64,000 nt of DNA from Flavobacteriales bacterium (GCA_016703105.1 JADJCS010000005.1:186001-250000), one strand, 5' to 3'. Numbered from the stretch's first letter, positions 35,672-44,457 are shown. Program-made: numbers and translations. The notes: generated by a model not told the origin, from the sequence alone.

Positions 35672-36511
35672 ATGGGCATCCGTAAACTCAACCCCGTCAC
35701 CGCTGGCACCCGCCACCGTGTGATCACCGACTTCGAGGGCGTCACCACACGCATCCCCGAGCCCAGCCTCACCTCCGGCCGCAACAAGAGCGGCGGGCGG
35801 AACCACACGGGCAAAATGACCATGCGCTATATCGGCGGTGGTCACAAACAACGCTTCCGCATCATCGATCTGAAGCGGAACAAGCATGGGATCGCCGCCA
35901 CGGTGAAAACCATCGAGTACGACCCCAACCGCAGCGCCCGCATCGCCCTCCTCGTCTATGCCGACGGAGAGAAGCGCTATATGCTCGCACCTAGCGGCTT
36001 GAAGGTCGGCCAACAGGTGATCAGCGGCCCCGGTGTGCCCCCGGAGGTCGGCAATACCCTCCCACTGGGCGAGATCCCCTTGGGAACCTTGGTGCATAAC
36101 ATCGAAATGCAACCCGGCCAGGGTGGAAGCATGGCCCGCAGCGCTGGCACGTTCGCGCAACTGGCGGCCCGCGAAGGCCGTTACGCGACGCTCAAAATGC
36201 CAAGCGGCGAGGTACGGATGATCCTGTGCGCGTGCCTGGCCACGGTGGGTACCGTGGGCAACGCCGAACACATGCTCCAGAAGAGCGGCAAAGCCGGCCG
36301 TAGCCGCTGGCAGGGTCGTCGCCCCCGCACCCGTGCAGTGGCCATGAACCCGGTCGATCACCCAATGGGTGGTGGTGAGGGTCGCGCTTCCGGCGGACAC
36401 CCACGTAGCCGTAAAGGTCTGCTCGCGAAGGGCAAGAAGACCCGCCATCCGAAGAACACGTCCAGCAAGTTCATCATAGCGCGCCGCAACAGCAAGGCCG
36501 CCTCCATCTAG
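35672..36511 (+). CDS. rplB: Large ribosomal subunit protein uL2
   Basis: Protein of 279 residues needed for subunit association and peptidyl transfer. Motifs: RNKSGGRNHTGKMTMRYIGG, GVPPEVGNTLPLGEIPLGT and the conserved active loop MNPVDHPMGGGEGRASGG with its histidine. Full length. Confidence 0.98.
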   Translation: MGIRKLNPVTAGTRHRVITDFEGVTTRIPEPSLTSGRNKSGGRNHTGKMTMRYIGGGHKQRFRIIDLKRNKHGIAATVKTIEYDPNRSARIALLVYADGEKRYMLAPSGLKVGQQVISGPGVPPEVGNTLPLGEIPLGTLVHNIEMQPGQGGSMARSAGTFAQLAAREGRYATLKMPSGEVRMILCACLATVGTVGNAEHMLQKSGKAGRSRWQGRRPRTRAVAMNPVDHPMGGGEGRASGGHPRSRKGLLAKGKKTRHPKNTSSKFIIARRNSKAASI

Positions 36512-36520
36512 TAGCGCATC

Positions 36521-36790
36521 ATGAGCCGTTCACTCAAGAAACCGCCGTTCATCCACTACAAGCTCTCGAAGCGAGTGGGTGAAGCCACCGCAAGCGGCAA
36601 AAAGAGCGTGATCAAGACCTGGTCCCGCGCGAGCACCATATCTCCGGAATTCGTGGGGATGACGTTCGCGGTACACAATGGGAACAAATTCATCCCGGTC
36701 TATGTGACCGAGAACATGGTCGGGCACAAGCTCGGCGAGTTCGCGCCCACGCGCACCTATCGCGGCCATTCCGGTAACAAGAAGAACTAA
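36521..36790 (+). CDS. rpsS: Small ribosomal subunit protein uS19
   Basis: Protein of 89 residues in the subunit head near the A-site finger. Motifs MSRSLKKPPFIHYKLSKRV, WSRASTISPEFVGMTFAVHN and GHKLGEFAPTRTYRGHSG match the family throughout. Nine bases after rplB. Confidence 0.98.
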   Translation: MSRSLKKPPFIHYKLSKRVGEATASGKKSVIKTWSRASTISPEFVGMTFAVHNGNKFIPVYVTENMVGHKLGEFAPTRTYRGHSGNKKN

Positions 36791-36796
36791 GGACAG

Positions 36797-37192
36797 ATGG
36801 GAGCCCGCAAGAAACTAGCAGCCGACGCTCGCAAGGAAGCCATGAAGACCGTGGCCCTCGCCCAACTGCGCAACGTACCCACCAGCCCGCGCCGCATGCG
36901 CCAGGTGGCCGATTTGATCCGTGGCCAGAAGGTGGACAAGGCACTCGCCATCCTGCGCTTCAGCACCCGCCACAGCAGCCGCGATCTGGAGAAACTGCTC
37001 CTGAGCGCCATCGCCAACTGGCAGGCCAAAAATGATGGCCAACGCCCTGATGAAGCCGGCCTGGTGGTGAAAACCGTGATGGTGGACGAAGCGCGTGGCC
37101 TGAAGCGCATGCTTCCTGCCCCCCAGGGTCGGGCCTACCGCATGAAGAAACGCAGTAACCACGTCCGCCTGATCGTGGACGCCGCCAACTAA
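36797..37192 (+). CDS. rplV: Large ribosomal subunit protein uL22
   Basis: Protein of 131 residues with a tunnel-lining hairpin (KRMLPAPQGRAYRMKKRSNH) and the N-terminal fold motif VPTSPRRMRQVADLIRGQKV. The N-terminus (MGARKKLAADARKEAMKTVA) is slightly longer than in E. coli, as is common in the phylum. Six bases after rpsS. Confidence 0.98.
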   Translation: MGARKKLAADARKEAMKTVALAQLRNVPTSPRRMRQVADLIRGQKVDKALAILRFSTRHSSRDLEKLLLSAIANWQAKNDGQRPDEAGLVVKTVMVDEARGLKRMLPAPQGRAYRMKKRSNHVRLIVDAAN

Positions 37193-37210
37193 TAGACCGA
37201 GGAAAGCACA

Positions 37211-38071
37211 ATGGGACAGAAAGCACATCCGACCGGTTCGCGCCTCGGCTACATCAAAGGCTGGGACAGCAATTGGTATGGCGGAGACAACTACGTGGAC
37301 AAACTGGTGGAGGACGAAAAGATCCGCCAGTACCTCTCCACGCGCCTCAAAAAGGCCAGCGTCAGCAAGATCGTGATCGAGCGCACCCTGAAACTGGTGA
37401 CCGTGACGATCAACACCGCACGCCCCGGCGTGATCATCGGCAAGGGCGGTACGGAAGTGGACAAACTGCGCGAAGAGCTGAAAAAATTCACCGGGAAGGA
37501 TGTCCAACTGAACATCTTCGAGATCAAACGTCCGGAGTTGGACGCGAAGCTCGTGGCCGATAGCATCGCCCGACAGTTGGAAGGGCGTATCAGCTTCCGC
37601 CGAGCCATGAAAATGGCCGTTGCCAGTTCCATGCGCATGGGCGCCGAAGGGATCAAATTGACGGTGTCCGGACGTCTGAACGGCGCCGAGATCGCACGAA
37701 CAGAGAGCTATCGCGAAGGACGTGTGCCCCTACACACCCTGCGCGCCGACATCGACTTCGCCATCAGCGAAGCGCACACCAAGATGGGTCGCATCGGTGT
37801 GAAGTGCTGGATCATGCGCGGTGAGGTGTTCGGCAAACGTGACCTGAGCCCGAACGTCGGCCAGGCGAAGGGCCAAGGTGGTCCTCGCATGGGCGGTGAT
37901 CGTCCTGAGCGTCGCGGTGCGGGTGGCGGAGAACGCCGCGGACCCGGTGGTGATCGCGGCGAACGTCGCGGCCCAGGTGGTCCTGGCGGAGATCGTCGCT
38001 TCGGCGGTGGTGGTGGAGATCGTCGCGGACCCGCAGGAGGCGGACGTGGTGGAAACAATCGTAACAGCTAA
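37211..38071 (+). CDS. rpsC: Small ribosomal subunit protein uS3 with Gly/Arg-rich tail
   Basis: Protein of 286 residues at the mRNA entry site, part of the ribosomal helicase. The KH domain motif GVIIGKGG is at residues 73-80, and the C-terminal domain is normal through GVKCWIMRGEVFGKRDLS. A tail of about 66 residues follows (about 221-286) with 29 Gly and 15 Arg in RGG/RRG-like units. The tail has no counterpart in E. coli S3 (233 residues). The next gene starts 5 bases later and the DNA of the tail is G+C-rich but not a perfect repeat. Confidence 0.97.
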   Translation: MGQKAHPTGSRLGYIKGWDSNWYGGDNYVDKLVEDEKIRQYLSTRLKKASVSKIVIERTLKLVTVTINTARPGVIIGKGGTEVDKLREELKKFTGKDVQLNIFEIKRPELDAKLVADSIARQLEGRISFRRAMKMAVASSMRMGAEGIKLTVSGRLNGAEIARTESYREGRVPLHTLRADIDFAISEAHTKMGRIGVKCWIMRGEVFGKRDLSPNVGQAKGQGGPRMGGDRPERRGAGGGERRGPGGDRGERRGPGGPGGDRRFGGGGGDRRGPAGGGRGGNNRNS

Positions 38072-38076
38072 GAGCC

Positions 38077-38499
38077 ATGTTGCAACCCAAGCGCAGCAAG
38101 CGCCGCAATATGCACAAGGGCCGCATGAAAGGCGAGGCCCAACGCGGTCACCGTGTAGCCCTCGGATCCTTCGGCCTGAAGGCCATGGAGAGCGTGTGGC
38201 TCACCGGTCGCCAGATCGAAGCCGCTCGTGTGGCTTTAACGCGCCATATGAAGCGCGAGGGTCAGGTGTGGATCAAGGTGTTCCCCGATAAGCCGGTCAC
38301 CGCCAAACCCGCCGAAGTCCGGATGGGGAAGGGCAAGGGTGCCCTGAGCCATTGGGTAGCCGTTTGCCAGGCCGGCCGGATCATTTTCGAGGCCGACGGG
38401 GTACCGATGGCCACCGCCCAGGAGGCTCTCCGCCTCGCGGCACAGAAGCTACCCATAAAGACCAAGTTCGTGGTACGCGAGGACTACGACGGCCAATAA
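38077..38499 (+). CDS. rplP: Large ribosomal subunit protein uL16
   Basis: Protein of 140 residues that positions A-site tRNA. Motifs: MLQPKRSKRRNMHKGRMKG, ALGSFGLKAMES, RMGKGKGALSHWVAVC and the catalytic-centre proximal stretch IFEADGVPMATAQEALRLA. Full length; 5 bases after rpsC and 9 before rpmC. Confidence 0.98.
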   Translation: MLQPKRSKRRNMHKGRMKGEAQRGHRVALGSFGLKAMESVWLTGRQIEAARVALTRHMKREGQVWIKVFPDKPVTAKPAEVRMGKGKGALSHWVAVCQAGRIIFEADGVPMATAQEALRLAAQKLPIKTKFVVREDYDGQ

Positions 38500-38508
38500 G
38501 CGCGAGCG

Positions 38509-38718
38509 ATGAAGAAAAAAGGCACCGAACTCAAGGACCTCACGGTCGTGGAGCTGCAGGACAAGCTCGAGGACGCACGCACCAAGCTGAGCAAGCTGCG
38601 CTTCGACCATGCGGTAAGCCCGGTGGAAAGCCCCATGCAACTGCGCCTCAAGCGCAAGGAAGTGGCACGGGTGCTCACCGAACTGCGTGCCCGCGAATTG
38701 AACGTGAACAAGAAATAA
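38509..38718 (+). CDS. rpmC: Large ribosomal subunit protein uL29
   Basis: Small helical-hairpin protein of 69 residues at the exit-tunnel mouth. Motifs: ELKDLTVVELQDKLEDART and LRLKRKEVARVLTELRARE. Short but in the invariant place between rplP and rpsQ. Confidence 0.97.
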   Translation: MKKKGTELKDLTVVELQDKLEDARTKLSKLRFDHAVSPVESPMQLRLKRKEVARVLTELRARELNVNKK

Positions 38719-38729
38719 GGCACGGACCC

Positions 38730-38984
38730 ATGGACCGCAATCTCAGGAAGGAACGCGTTGGTATCGTCACCAGCGATAAGATGGACAAGAGCGTGGTGGT
38801 GATCGTGGAGCGCCGCGTCATGCACCCCAAATACGGCAAGTTCGTGAAGCGCAGCAGCAAGTTCATGGCGCACGACGAAAAGGAAGAAGCCAACATCGGT
38901 GATACGGTGCGCATCATGGAAACGCGCCCCATCAGCAAGAGCAAGTGCTGGCGGGTGGTGGAGGTCGTGGAACGCGCCAAGTAA
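38730..38984 (+). CDS. rpsQ: Small ribosomal subunit protein uS17
   Basis: OB-fold primary 16S rRNA binder of 84 residues. The start MDRNLRKERVGIVTSDKMDK is canonical, although the frame stays open for over 120 codons upstream through rplP and rpmC. Motifs VERRVMHPKYGKFVKRSSK and DTVRIMETRPISKSK match the family. Confidence 0.98.
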   Translation: MDRNLRKERVGIVTSDKMDKSVVVIVERRVMHPKYGKFVKRSSKFMAHDEKEEANIGDTVRIMETRPISKSKCWRVVEVVERAK

Positions 38985-38996
38985 TACCAGCAAGCG

Positions 38997-39365
38997 ATGA
39001 TCCAACAGGAATCCAGGCTCAATGTGGCCGACAACAGCGGCGCCAAAGAGGTGCTCTGCATACGCGTGCTCGGAGGCACTGCCCGCCGCTATGCACGCAT
39101 CGGTGACACCATCGTGGTGACCATCAAGCACGCCATACCCAACGGTAACGCCAAGAAAGGCACCGTGAGCAAGGCCGTGGTGGTCCGTACCCGCAAGGAA
39201 CTGCGCCGAAAGGATGGCAGCTACATCCGTTTCGACGACAATGCCGTGGTGCTGCTGGACGCCGCTGGCGAGATGCGGGGTACGCGCATCTTCGGACCGG
39301 TGGCCAAGGAACTCCGCGAAAAGAAGTTCATGAAGATCATTTCCCTCGCCCCCGAGGTACTCTGA
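38997..39365 (+). CDS. rplN: Large ribosomal subunit protein uL14
   Basis: Protein of 122 residues at the subunit interface and target of the RsfS silencing factor. Motifs: MIQQESRLNVADNSGAKEVL, VVTIKHAIPNGNAKKG and the C-terminal GTRIFGPVAKELREK. Full length, 12 bases after rpsQ. Confidence 0.98.
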   Translation: MIQQESRLNVADNSGAKEVLCIRVLGGTARRYARIGDTIVVTIKHAIPNGNAKKGTVSKAVVVRTRKELRRKDGSYIRFDDNAVVLLDAAGEMRGTRIFGPVAKELREKKFMKIISLAPEVL

Positions 39366-39371
39366 ACGGTC

Positions 39372-39698
39372 ATGCAGAAGAAGCTACATATCAAGAAAGG
39401 CGACCTGGTGAAGGTGCTATCGGGCGAGGACCGTGGCAAGCAGGGTCGCGTGCTCGGGGTGGACCGCAATGCATTGCGCGCCTTCGTCGAGGGACTTAAC
39501 CTGAACAAGAAGCACAGCAAGCCCACCACCGCCAACCCCCAAGGTGGCATCGTGGACAAGGAGGGCGCCATCCATATCAGCAATCTCATGCTCATCGACG
39601 CCAAGAGCGGCGTGCCGGGCCGCGTGGGACGCAAAGCCAATAAGGACGGCAAACTCGAGCGCTTCGTGAAGACCAAGAAAACGGCCGCCAAGTCATGA
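39372..39698 (+). CDS. rplX: Large ribosomal subunit protein uL24
   Basis: Protein of 108 residues with a KOW motif (KGDLVKVLSGEDRGKQGRVL) that binds 23S rRNA early in assembly. The stop overlaps the rplE start (ATGA, 39695-39698), which implies coupled translation. Confidence 0.98.
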   Translation: MQKKLHIKKGDLVKVLSGEDRGKQGRVLGVDRNALRAFVEGLNLNKKHSKPTTANPQGGIVDKEGAIHISNLMLIDAKSGVPGRVGRKANKDGKLERFVKTKKTAAKS

Positions 39699-40261
39699 GC
39701 ACCTATGCCCCCCGGCTCAAAGCCAAGTATGCCAAGGAAGTCGCTCCTGCCCTGCAGAAGCAGTTCAACTACACCAGCAATATGCAGGTGCCCCGCCTGG
39801 TGAAGATCAGCCTGAACCAAGGACTGGGCGACGCGGTCGGCGACAAGAAGATCGTGGATGCCGCGGTGATCGACATGACCACCATCAGCGGACAGAAAGC
39901 GGTCCCCACGGTGTCCAAGAAGGACATCAGCAACTTCAAACTGCGCAAGGGCATGCCCATCGGGGCGCGGGTCACTTTGCGTGGCGACAAGATGTACGAG
40001 TTCCTGGACCGCTTGATCGCCGTTGCCCTGCCCCGTACACGCGACTTCCGCGGTGTGCAGGCCAAGGGCTTCGACGGCCGCGGCAACTTCACCTTCGGGG
40101 TGAAGGAGCAGATCATCTTCCCGGAGATCGACATCGATAAGGTGAGCAAGATCCGGGGCATGGACATCACGTTCGTGACCACGGCCAAGACCGATGCGGA
40201 AGCCAAAGCTCTCTTGACCGAGTTCGGCATGCCGTTCAGTGACAAGGCCGACAAGAAATAA
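39695..40261 (+). CDS. rplE: Large ribosomal subunit protein uL5
   Basis: 5S rRNA-binding protein of 188 residues. Motifs: VPRLVKISLNQGLGDAVGDK, GQKAVPTVSKKDISNFKLR, GDKMYEFLDRLI and GRGNFTFGVKEQIIFPEID. Overlaps rplX by four bases. Confidence 0.98.
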   Translation: MSTYAPRLKAKYAKEVAPALQKQFNYTSNMQVPRLVKISLNQGLGDAVGDKKIVDAAVIDMTTISGQKAVPTVSKKDISNFKLRKGMPIGARVTLRGDKMYEFLDRLIAVALPRTRDFRGVQAKGFDGRGNFTFGVKEQIIFPEIDIDKVSKIRGMDITFVTTAKTDAEAKALLTEFGMPFSDKADKK

Positions 40262-40277
40262 CGACAGAGACCCGATC

Positions 40278-40547
40278 ATGGCCAAGGAAAGCATGAAGGC
40301 GCGCGAGCGCAAGCGCAAAAAGATGGTGGAGAAGTTCGCCGCCAAACGCGCTGCGCTCAAAGCCGCCGGCGAATGGGACAAGCTCCAGCAGCTACCCGCC
40401 AATTCCAGTTACGTGCGCATGCACAACCGTTGCCAGCTCACCGGCCGCCCGAAGGGTTACATCCGACTCTTCGGCATCAGCCGGAACGTGTTCCGTAACA
40501 TGGCATTGGAGGGCAAGATCCCCGGTGTCACCAAGTCCAGCTGGTAA
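40278..40547 (+). CDS. rpsN: Small ribosomal subunit protein uS14 (zinc-free type)
   Basis: Protein of 89 residues in the subunit head. It is the long C-minus form, without the CXXC pairs of the 61-residue zinc form: the core reads NRCQLTGRPKGYIRLFGIS with a single Cys. The start MAKESMKARERKRKKMVEK is canonical; 13 upstream in-frame codons do not match the family. Confidence 0.98.
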   Translation: MAKESMKARERKRKKMVEKFAAKRAALKAAGEWDKLQQLPANSSYVRMHNRCQLTGRPKGYIRLFGISRNVFRNMALEGKIPGVTKSSW

Positions 40548-40559
40548 ACAAGATATCCC

Positions 40560-40958
40560 ATGACCACCGATCCGATCGCCGATTATTTGACCCGCTTGCG
40601 CAACGCCATCATGGCGCGCAAAAAAGTGGTGGAGGTGCCTGCGTCCGGCCTCAAGAAGGACATCACGCGCATCCTCTACGACAAGGGCTATATCCTCTCC
40701 TACAAGTTGCAGGAGGACGGCAAACAAGGGCTCATCAAGATCGCCCTGAAGTACCATCCGCAAACCCGCCAGAGCGCCATCCGCGAATTGACCCGCGTGA
40801 GCAGCCCCGGCCTGCGTCAATACGCGCACGGCACCGAACTGCCCCGCGTGCTCAACGGCCTTGGCGTGGCCATCATTAGCACGAGCAAAGGCGTGGTCAC
40901 CGATAAGGAGGCCCGCAACCTGGGTGTCGGTGGTGAAGTGATCTGTTTCGTTAGCTGA
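40560..40958 (+). CDS. rpsH: Small ribosomal subunit protein uS8
   Basis: Protein of 132 residues that binds helix 21 of 16S rRNA and in E. coli represses the spc operon. Motifs: DPIADYLTRLRNAIMARKK, YHPQTRQSAIRELTRVSSPG and the RNA-contact stretch ISTSKGVVTDKEARNLGVGG. Full length. Confidence 0.98.
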   Translation: MTTDPIADYLTRLRNAIMARKKVVEVPASGLKKDITRILYDKGYILSYKLQEDGKQGLIKIALKYHPQTRQSAIRELTRVSSPGLRQYAHGTELPRVLNGLGVAIISTSKGVVTDKEARNLGVGGEVICFVS

Positions 40959-40976
40959 CCCCAGACCCGAACGTCC

Positions 40977-41528
40977 ATGTCACGCATTGGAAAAGCACCG
41001 ATCAGTCTGCCCAAAGGGGTGGAGATCAGCGTCCACAAGAACCTCGTCACGGTGAAGGGCCCCAAAGGCACCCTCACCCAACAAGTGGACCCGGCCATCA
41101 CCTTGGCCAATGATAACGGCACCGTCACACTGGCCCGGCCCAGCGATGCGAAGCCGCACCGCGCCAAGCACGGTCTCTACCGCGCGCTGATCGCCAACAT
41201 GGTGAAAGGCGTTACCGAGGGCTTCGTGATCCAACAAGAACTGGTAGGTGTGGGTTACCGCGCCACCACGAAGGGACAACAGCTCCAGCTCTCCTTGGGC
41301 TTCAGCCACCAGATCACCTTCGAACTGCCTTCCGAGATCAAAGTGACCGCTGCCCAGGAGAAAGGGAAGAACCCGATCATCCGCCTGGAAAGCGTCGATA
41401 AGCAACTCGTCGGCCAGGTGGCCGCCAAGATCCGCTCACTGCGCAAACCCGAACCTTACAAAGGCAAAGGGGTCCGCTTCGTCGGGGAAGAAGTACGCCG
41501 GAAGGCTGGCAAAGCCGCAGGCAAATAA
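40977..41528 (+). CDS. rplF: Large ribosomal subunit protein uL6
   Basis: Protein of 183 residues near the sarcin-ricin loop, with the usual two repeats. Motifs: SRIGKAPISLPKGVEISVHK, GLYRALIANMVKGVTEGF, ELVGVGYRATTKGQ and the signature PEPYKGKGVRF in the form KPEPYKGKGVRFVGEEVRRK. Confidence 0.98.
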   Translation: MSRIGKAPISLPKGVEISVHKNLVTVKGPKGTLTQQVDPAITLANDNGTVTLARPSDAKPHRAKHGLYRALIANMVKGVTEGFVIQQELVGVGYRATTKGQQLQLSLGFSHQITFELPSEIKVTAAQEKGKNPIIRLESVDKQLVGQVAAKIRSLRKPEPYKGKGVRFVGEEVRRKAGKAAGK

Positions 41529-41536
41529 GCATAGTC

Positions 41537-41890
41537 ATGGCATTCAACAGGAACGTACGCAGGGCCAAGATCCGGGAACGGGTGCGTATTCGCGTGAAAG
41601 GCACCACGGTGCGCCCGCGTCTATCGGTCTACCGCAGCAACGGCGATATCTACGCCCAGATCATCAACGACGAGGAAGGTCGCACATTGGCGAGCGCCTC
41701 TTCGCTGAAGGACAAGAAGGCACATGCCGCCGCTGGCGTCGAACAAGCCAAACATGTGGGCACGGCCATCGCCGAGAAGGCCAAGGCCGTCGGCATTGAA
41801 ATGGTCGTGTTCGACCGGAACGGTTACGTCTATCATGGCCGGGTGAAAGCCCTCGCCGAAGCCGCCCGCGAGGCCGGTCTCCAATTCTGA
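41537..41890 (+). CDS. rplR: Large ribosomal subunit protein uL18
   Basis: 5S rRNA-binding protein of 117 residues. Motifs: RLSVYRSNGDIYAQIINDEE and VFDRNGYVYHGRVKALAEAA. The N-terminal arginine-rich tail (RNVRRAKIRERVRIRVKGT) is shorter than in some phyla, as usual here. Confidence 0.98.
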   Translation: MAFNRNVRRAKIRERVRIRVKGTTVRPRLSVYRSNGDIYAQIINDEEGRTLASASSLKDKKAHAAAGVEQAKHVGTAIAEKAKAVGIEMVVFDRNGYVYHGRVKALAEAAREAGLQF

Positions 41891-41903
41891 TCAACGACCC
41901 AAG

Positions 41904-42422
41904 ATGGAAGGAGCTAACGTTAAAAAAGTGCGCAGCAGCGACCTCGAGCTGAAGGATCGGCTCGTAGCGCTCAACCGCGTGACCAAGGTCACCAAGGGTG
42001 GTCGCACGTTCACCTTCGCCGCCATCGTGGTGGTGGGGAACGAGAACGGAGTGGTGGGCCATGGCCTGGGCAAGGCCAAGGAAGTGCAGGAGGCGATCGC
42101 CAAAGGCATCGACGACGCCAAGAAAAATCTGGTGAAGGTCTCGGTTCGCAAAGGCACCATTCCTCACACTCAGGAGGGTAAGTTCGCGGGAGCCCAAGTG
42201 CTTCTCAAACCAGCCGCGCACGGAACAGGGGTCATCGCTGGAGGGGCCATGCGTGCCGTGCTGGAGAGCGTCGGTGTGACCGATGTGCTCGCGAAGAGCA
42301 AGGGCTCCAGTAACCCGCACAATGTGGTGAAAGCCACCATCAAAGCACTCGAGAGCCTTCGTGATGCCAACACCGTGGCCCAGATGCGCGGTGTGAACGT
42401 GACCACGGTCTTCAACGGATAA
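41904..42422 (+). CDS. rpsE: Small ribosomal subunit protein uS5
   Basis: Protein of 172 residues at the mRNA entry site that affects accuracy and is the classical spectinomycin target. Motifs: KDRLVALNRVTKVTKGGRTF, GNENGVVGHGLGKAKEVQEA, GTIPHTQEGKFAGAQVLLKP and GVTDVLAKSKGSSNPHNVV. A hairpin follows in the gap before rpmD. Confidence 0.98.
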   Translation: MEGANVKKVRSSDLELKDRLVALNRVTKVTKGGRTFTFAAIVVVGNENGVVGHGLGKAKEVQEAIAKGIDDAKKNLVKVSVRKGTIPHTQEGKFAGAQVLLKPAAHGTGVIAGGAMRAVLESVGVTDVLAKSKGSSNPHNVVKATIKALESLRDANTVAQMRGVNVTTVFNG

Positions 42423-42429
42423 GCAAACA

Positions 42430-42448
42430 GGTCCCGGTCTCCGGGACC
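42430..42448 (+). other. Hairpin in the rpsE-rpmD gap
   Basis: Perfect 8-bp inverted repeat GGTCCCGG / CCGGGACC with a 3-base loop, filling most of the 33-base gap. There is no U-tract, so a processing site or structural pause is likelier than a terminator. Confidence 0.55.
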
Positions 42449-42455
42449 ACGAGCC

Positions 42456-42638
42456 ATGAGCAAGATCACCATCACCCAGACGCGCAGCCAGATCAAGACC
42501 CCCAAGCGCCAGAAGGACACCCTGAAGGCCCTTGGATTGGGACGTATCGGCAAACACGTCGAAGTGGAAGCCACGCCGCAGATCCGCGGTATGGTCGAAA
42601 AAGTACATCACCTGGTATCGGTGCAGGAGCAAGCCTGA
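42456..42638 (+). CDS. rpmD: Large ribosomal subunit protein uL30
   Basis: Protein of 60 residues. Motifs: KITITQTRSQIKTPKRQKDT, LKALGLGRIGKHVEV and the end RGMVEKVHHLVSVQEQA are diagnostic. Sits in the standard place between rpsE and rplO, with a hairpin just upstream. Confidence 0.97.
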   Translation: MSKITITQTRSQIKTPKRQKDTLKALGLGRIGKHVEVEATPQIRGMVEKVHHLVSVQEQA

Positions 42639-42661
42639 ACCCCCAGCAACAGACCACGGAC

Positions 42662-43135
42662 ATGGACCTGAGCAATCTGAAGCCCGCCAAAGGGGCCACC
42701 AAGAAGGAGAAACGCATCGGTCGCGGCGAAGGCAGCGGCAAGGGCGGTACGTCCACCAAAGGACACAAGGGTGCCCAGAGCCGCGCGGGCTACAGCCGCA
42801 AGCGCGGCTTCGAGGGTGGCCAGATGCCCTTAGTGCGCCGCGTGCCCAAGTTCGGATTCACCAACCCCACGCGTGTGGAGTTCAAGGGTATCAACCTGGA
42901 CACCCTCCAGATGCTCGTGGAGACCCAGGGCCTGAAGACCATCAACCCTGAGGTGCTTTACACCAACGGCCTGATCGCGAAGAACGACAAGTTGAAGGTG
43001 CTGGGCCGCGGTGAACTGAAGGGCGCCCTGGACGTCACGGCGCACGCGTTCAGCGCAACGGCCAAAGCGAGCATTGAGAGCAAAGGCGGTAAGGCGGTCA
43101 CCATCGTGCGCAAGGAGAAGAGCGACAAGGCATGA
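42662..43135 (+). CDS. rplO: Large ribosomal subunit protein uL15
   Basis: Late-assembly protein of 157 residues. The Gly-rich N-terminal arm (KRIGRGEGSGKGGTSTKGHK, GYSRKRGFEGGQMPLVRRVP) threads through 23S rRNA. Its stop overlaps the secY start (ATGA, 43132-43135), coupling synthesis of the two. Confidence 0.98.
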   Translation: MDLSNLKPAKGATKKEKRIGRGEGSGKGGTSTKGHKGAQSRAGYSRKRGFEGGQMPLVRRVPKFGFTNPTRVEFKGINLDTLQMLVETQGLKTINPEVLYTNGLIAKNDKLKVLGRGELKGALDVTAHAFSATAKASIESKGGKAVTIVRKEKSDKA

Positions 43136-44454
43136 AGAACCTGATCGAAACGGTCAAGAACATCTGGCGGATCGAGGAACTGCGGAACCGCATCCTCATC
43201 ACCCTCGGGCTGCTCTTGGTATACCGCATCGGCAGCTACATCGTACTGCCCGGCGTGGATTCGCTGAAAATGGCGACCGCGTCCACAGGAGGGGGAGGTA
43301 TCGTGGAGATCCTCTCGATCTTCACTGGCGGCGCCTTCACCCGCGCCAGCATTTTCGCATTGGGCATCATGCCCTACATCAGCGCCAGCATCATCATGCA
43401 GCTGATGGGCATCGCCGTACCCGCGGTTCAGAAAATGCAGCGTGAAGAGAGCGGTCGCCGAAAGTTGAACCAGTACACGCGCTACCTCACCATCCTCATC
43501 TGTGTGTTCCAGGCGCCTGGTTATATCTACGCCACCATCGATCCCGATGCGCGGCCGGACAGCCAGTTCTGGCTCTTCACCACCGTGGTGATCCTCACAT
43601 GCAGCACGCTCTTCGTCATGTGGCTCGGCGAACGGATCACGGAACGTGGTCTCGGCAACGGTATCTCGTTGATCATCATGATCGGCATCCTCGCGGAGTT
43701 CCCTCAGAGCTTCGCGCAGGAGGTGGTAGGACGCATGGGTCCAGGCGGTGGCGGTCTCGTGTTACTGCTCGTCGAGGTGGTGCTCTGGGTGCTGATCATC
43801 GCGGGATGTATCCTGCTCGTTCAAGGTACCCGCCGCATCCCGGTACAGTTCGCGAAGCGCGTGCAAGGCAACAAACAGTTCGGTGGGGTGCGCAACTACA
43901 TCCCCTTGAAAGTGAACGCGGCCGGTGTCATGCCGATCATATTCGCCCAAGCCATCGTGTTGATCCCGATGTACGTGGCGCAAGCCTTCGAACAGCCCCC
44001 CCAATGGTTGTTGGGGCTGGCCAACGCACAAGGCATGTTCTACAATCTGCTACTGTTCTCCATGGTAGTGATGTTCACCTACTTCTACACGGCCATCACG
44101 GTGAACCCGGTGCAGCTAGCGGACGACATGAAGCGCAACGGCGGTTTCATACCCGGTGTGAAACCGGGGAAGCAGACCGCCGACCACATCGATGAACTGT
44201 TGAGCCGGATCACTTTGCCCGGTGCCATCTTCCTGGGTATGGTGGCCATCCTGCCCGCCTTCGCACAGATGGCGGGGATCAAGCAGGGCTTCGCGCAGTT
44301 CTTCGGGGGCACCTCCTTGCCGATCATGGTCGGCGTATTGCTGGACACGTTGCAACAGATCGAGAGCCATTTGTTGATGAGGCATTATGACGGTCTGATG
44401 AAAACAGGCCGGATCAAGGGACGAACGAACGCGGCCTACGGCATGGCGGGATAG
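43132..44454 (+). CDS. secY: Protein translocase channel subunit SecY
   Basis: Ten-helix core of the Sec translocon, 440 residues. Family motifs: GIMPYISASIIMQLM, NQYTRYLTILIC, GNGISLIIMIGI, TEFGGGRNFIPLK-type loop in the form FGGVRNYIPLKVNAAGVMP, and FTYFYTAITVNPVQLADDMK. The predicted cytoplasmic C-terminus is short. It secretes the many signal-peptide proteins of this window before T9SS or barrel assembly takes over. Confidence 0.98.
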   Translation: MKNLIETVKNIWRIEELRNRILITLGLLLVYRIGSYIVLPGVDSLKMATASTGGGGIVEILSIFTGGAFTRASIFALGIMPYISASIIMQLMGIAVPAVQKMQREESGRRKLNQYTRYLTILICVFQAPGYIYATIDPDARPDSQFWLFTTVVILTCSTLFVMWLGERITERGLGNGISLIIMIGILAEFPQSFAQEVVGRMGPGGGGLVLLLVEVVLWVLIIAGCILLVQGTRRIPVQFAKRVQGNKQFGGVRNYIPLKVNAAGVMPIIFAQAIVLIPMYVAQAFEQPPQWLLGLANAQGMFYNLLLFSMVVMFTYFYTAITVNPVQLADDMKRNGGFIPGVKPGKQTADHIDELLSRITLPGAIFLGMVAILPAFAQMAGIKQGFAQFFGGTSLPIMVGVLLDTLQQIESHLLMRHYDGLMKTGRIKGRTNAAYGMAG

Positions 44455-44457
44455 GGC

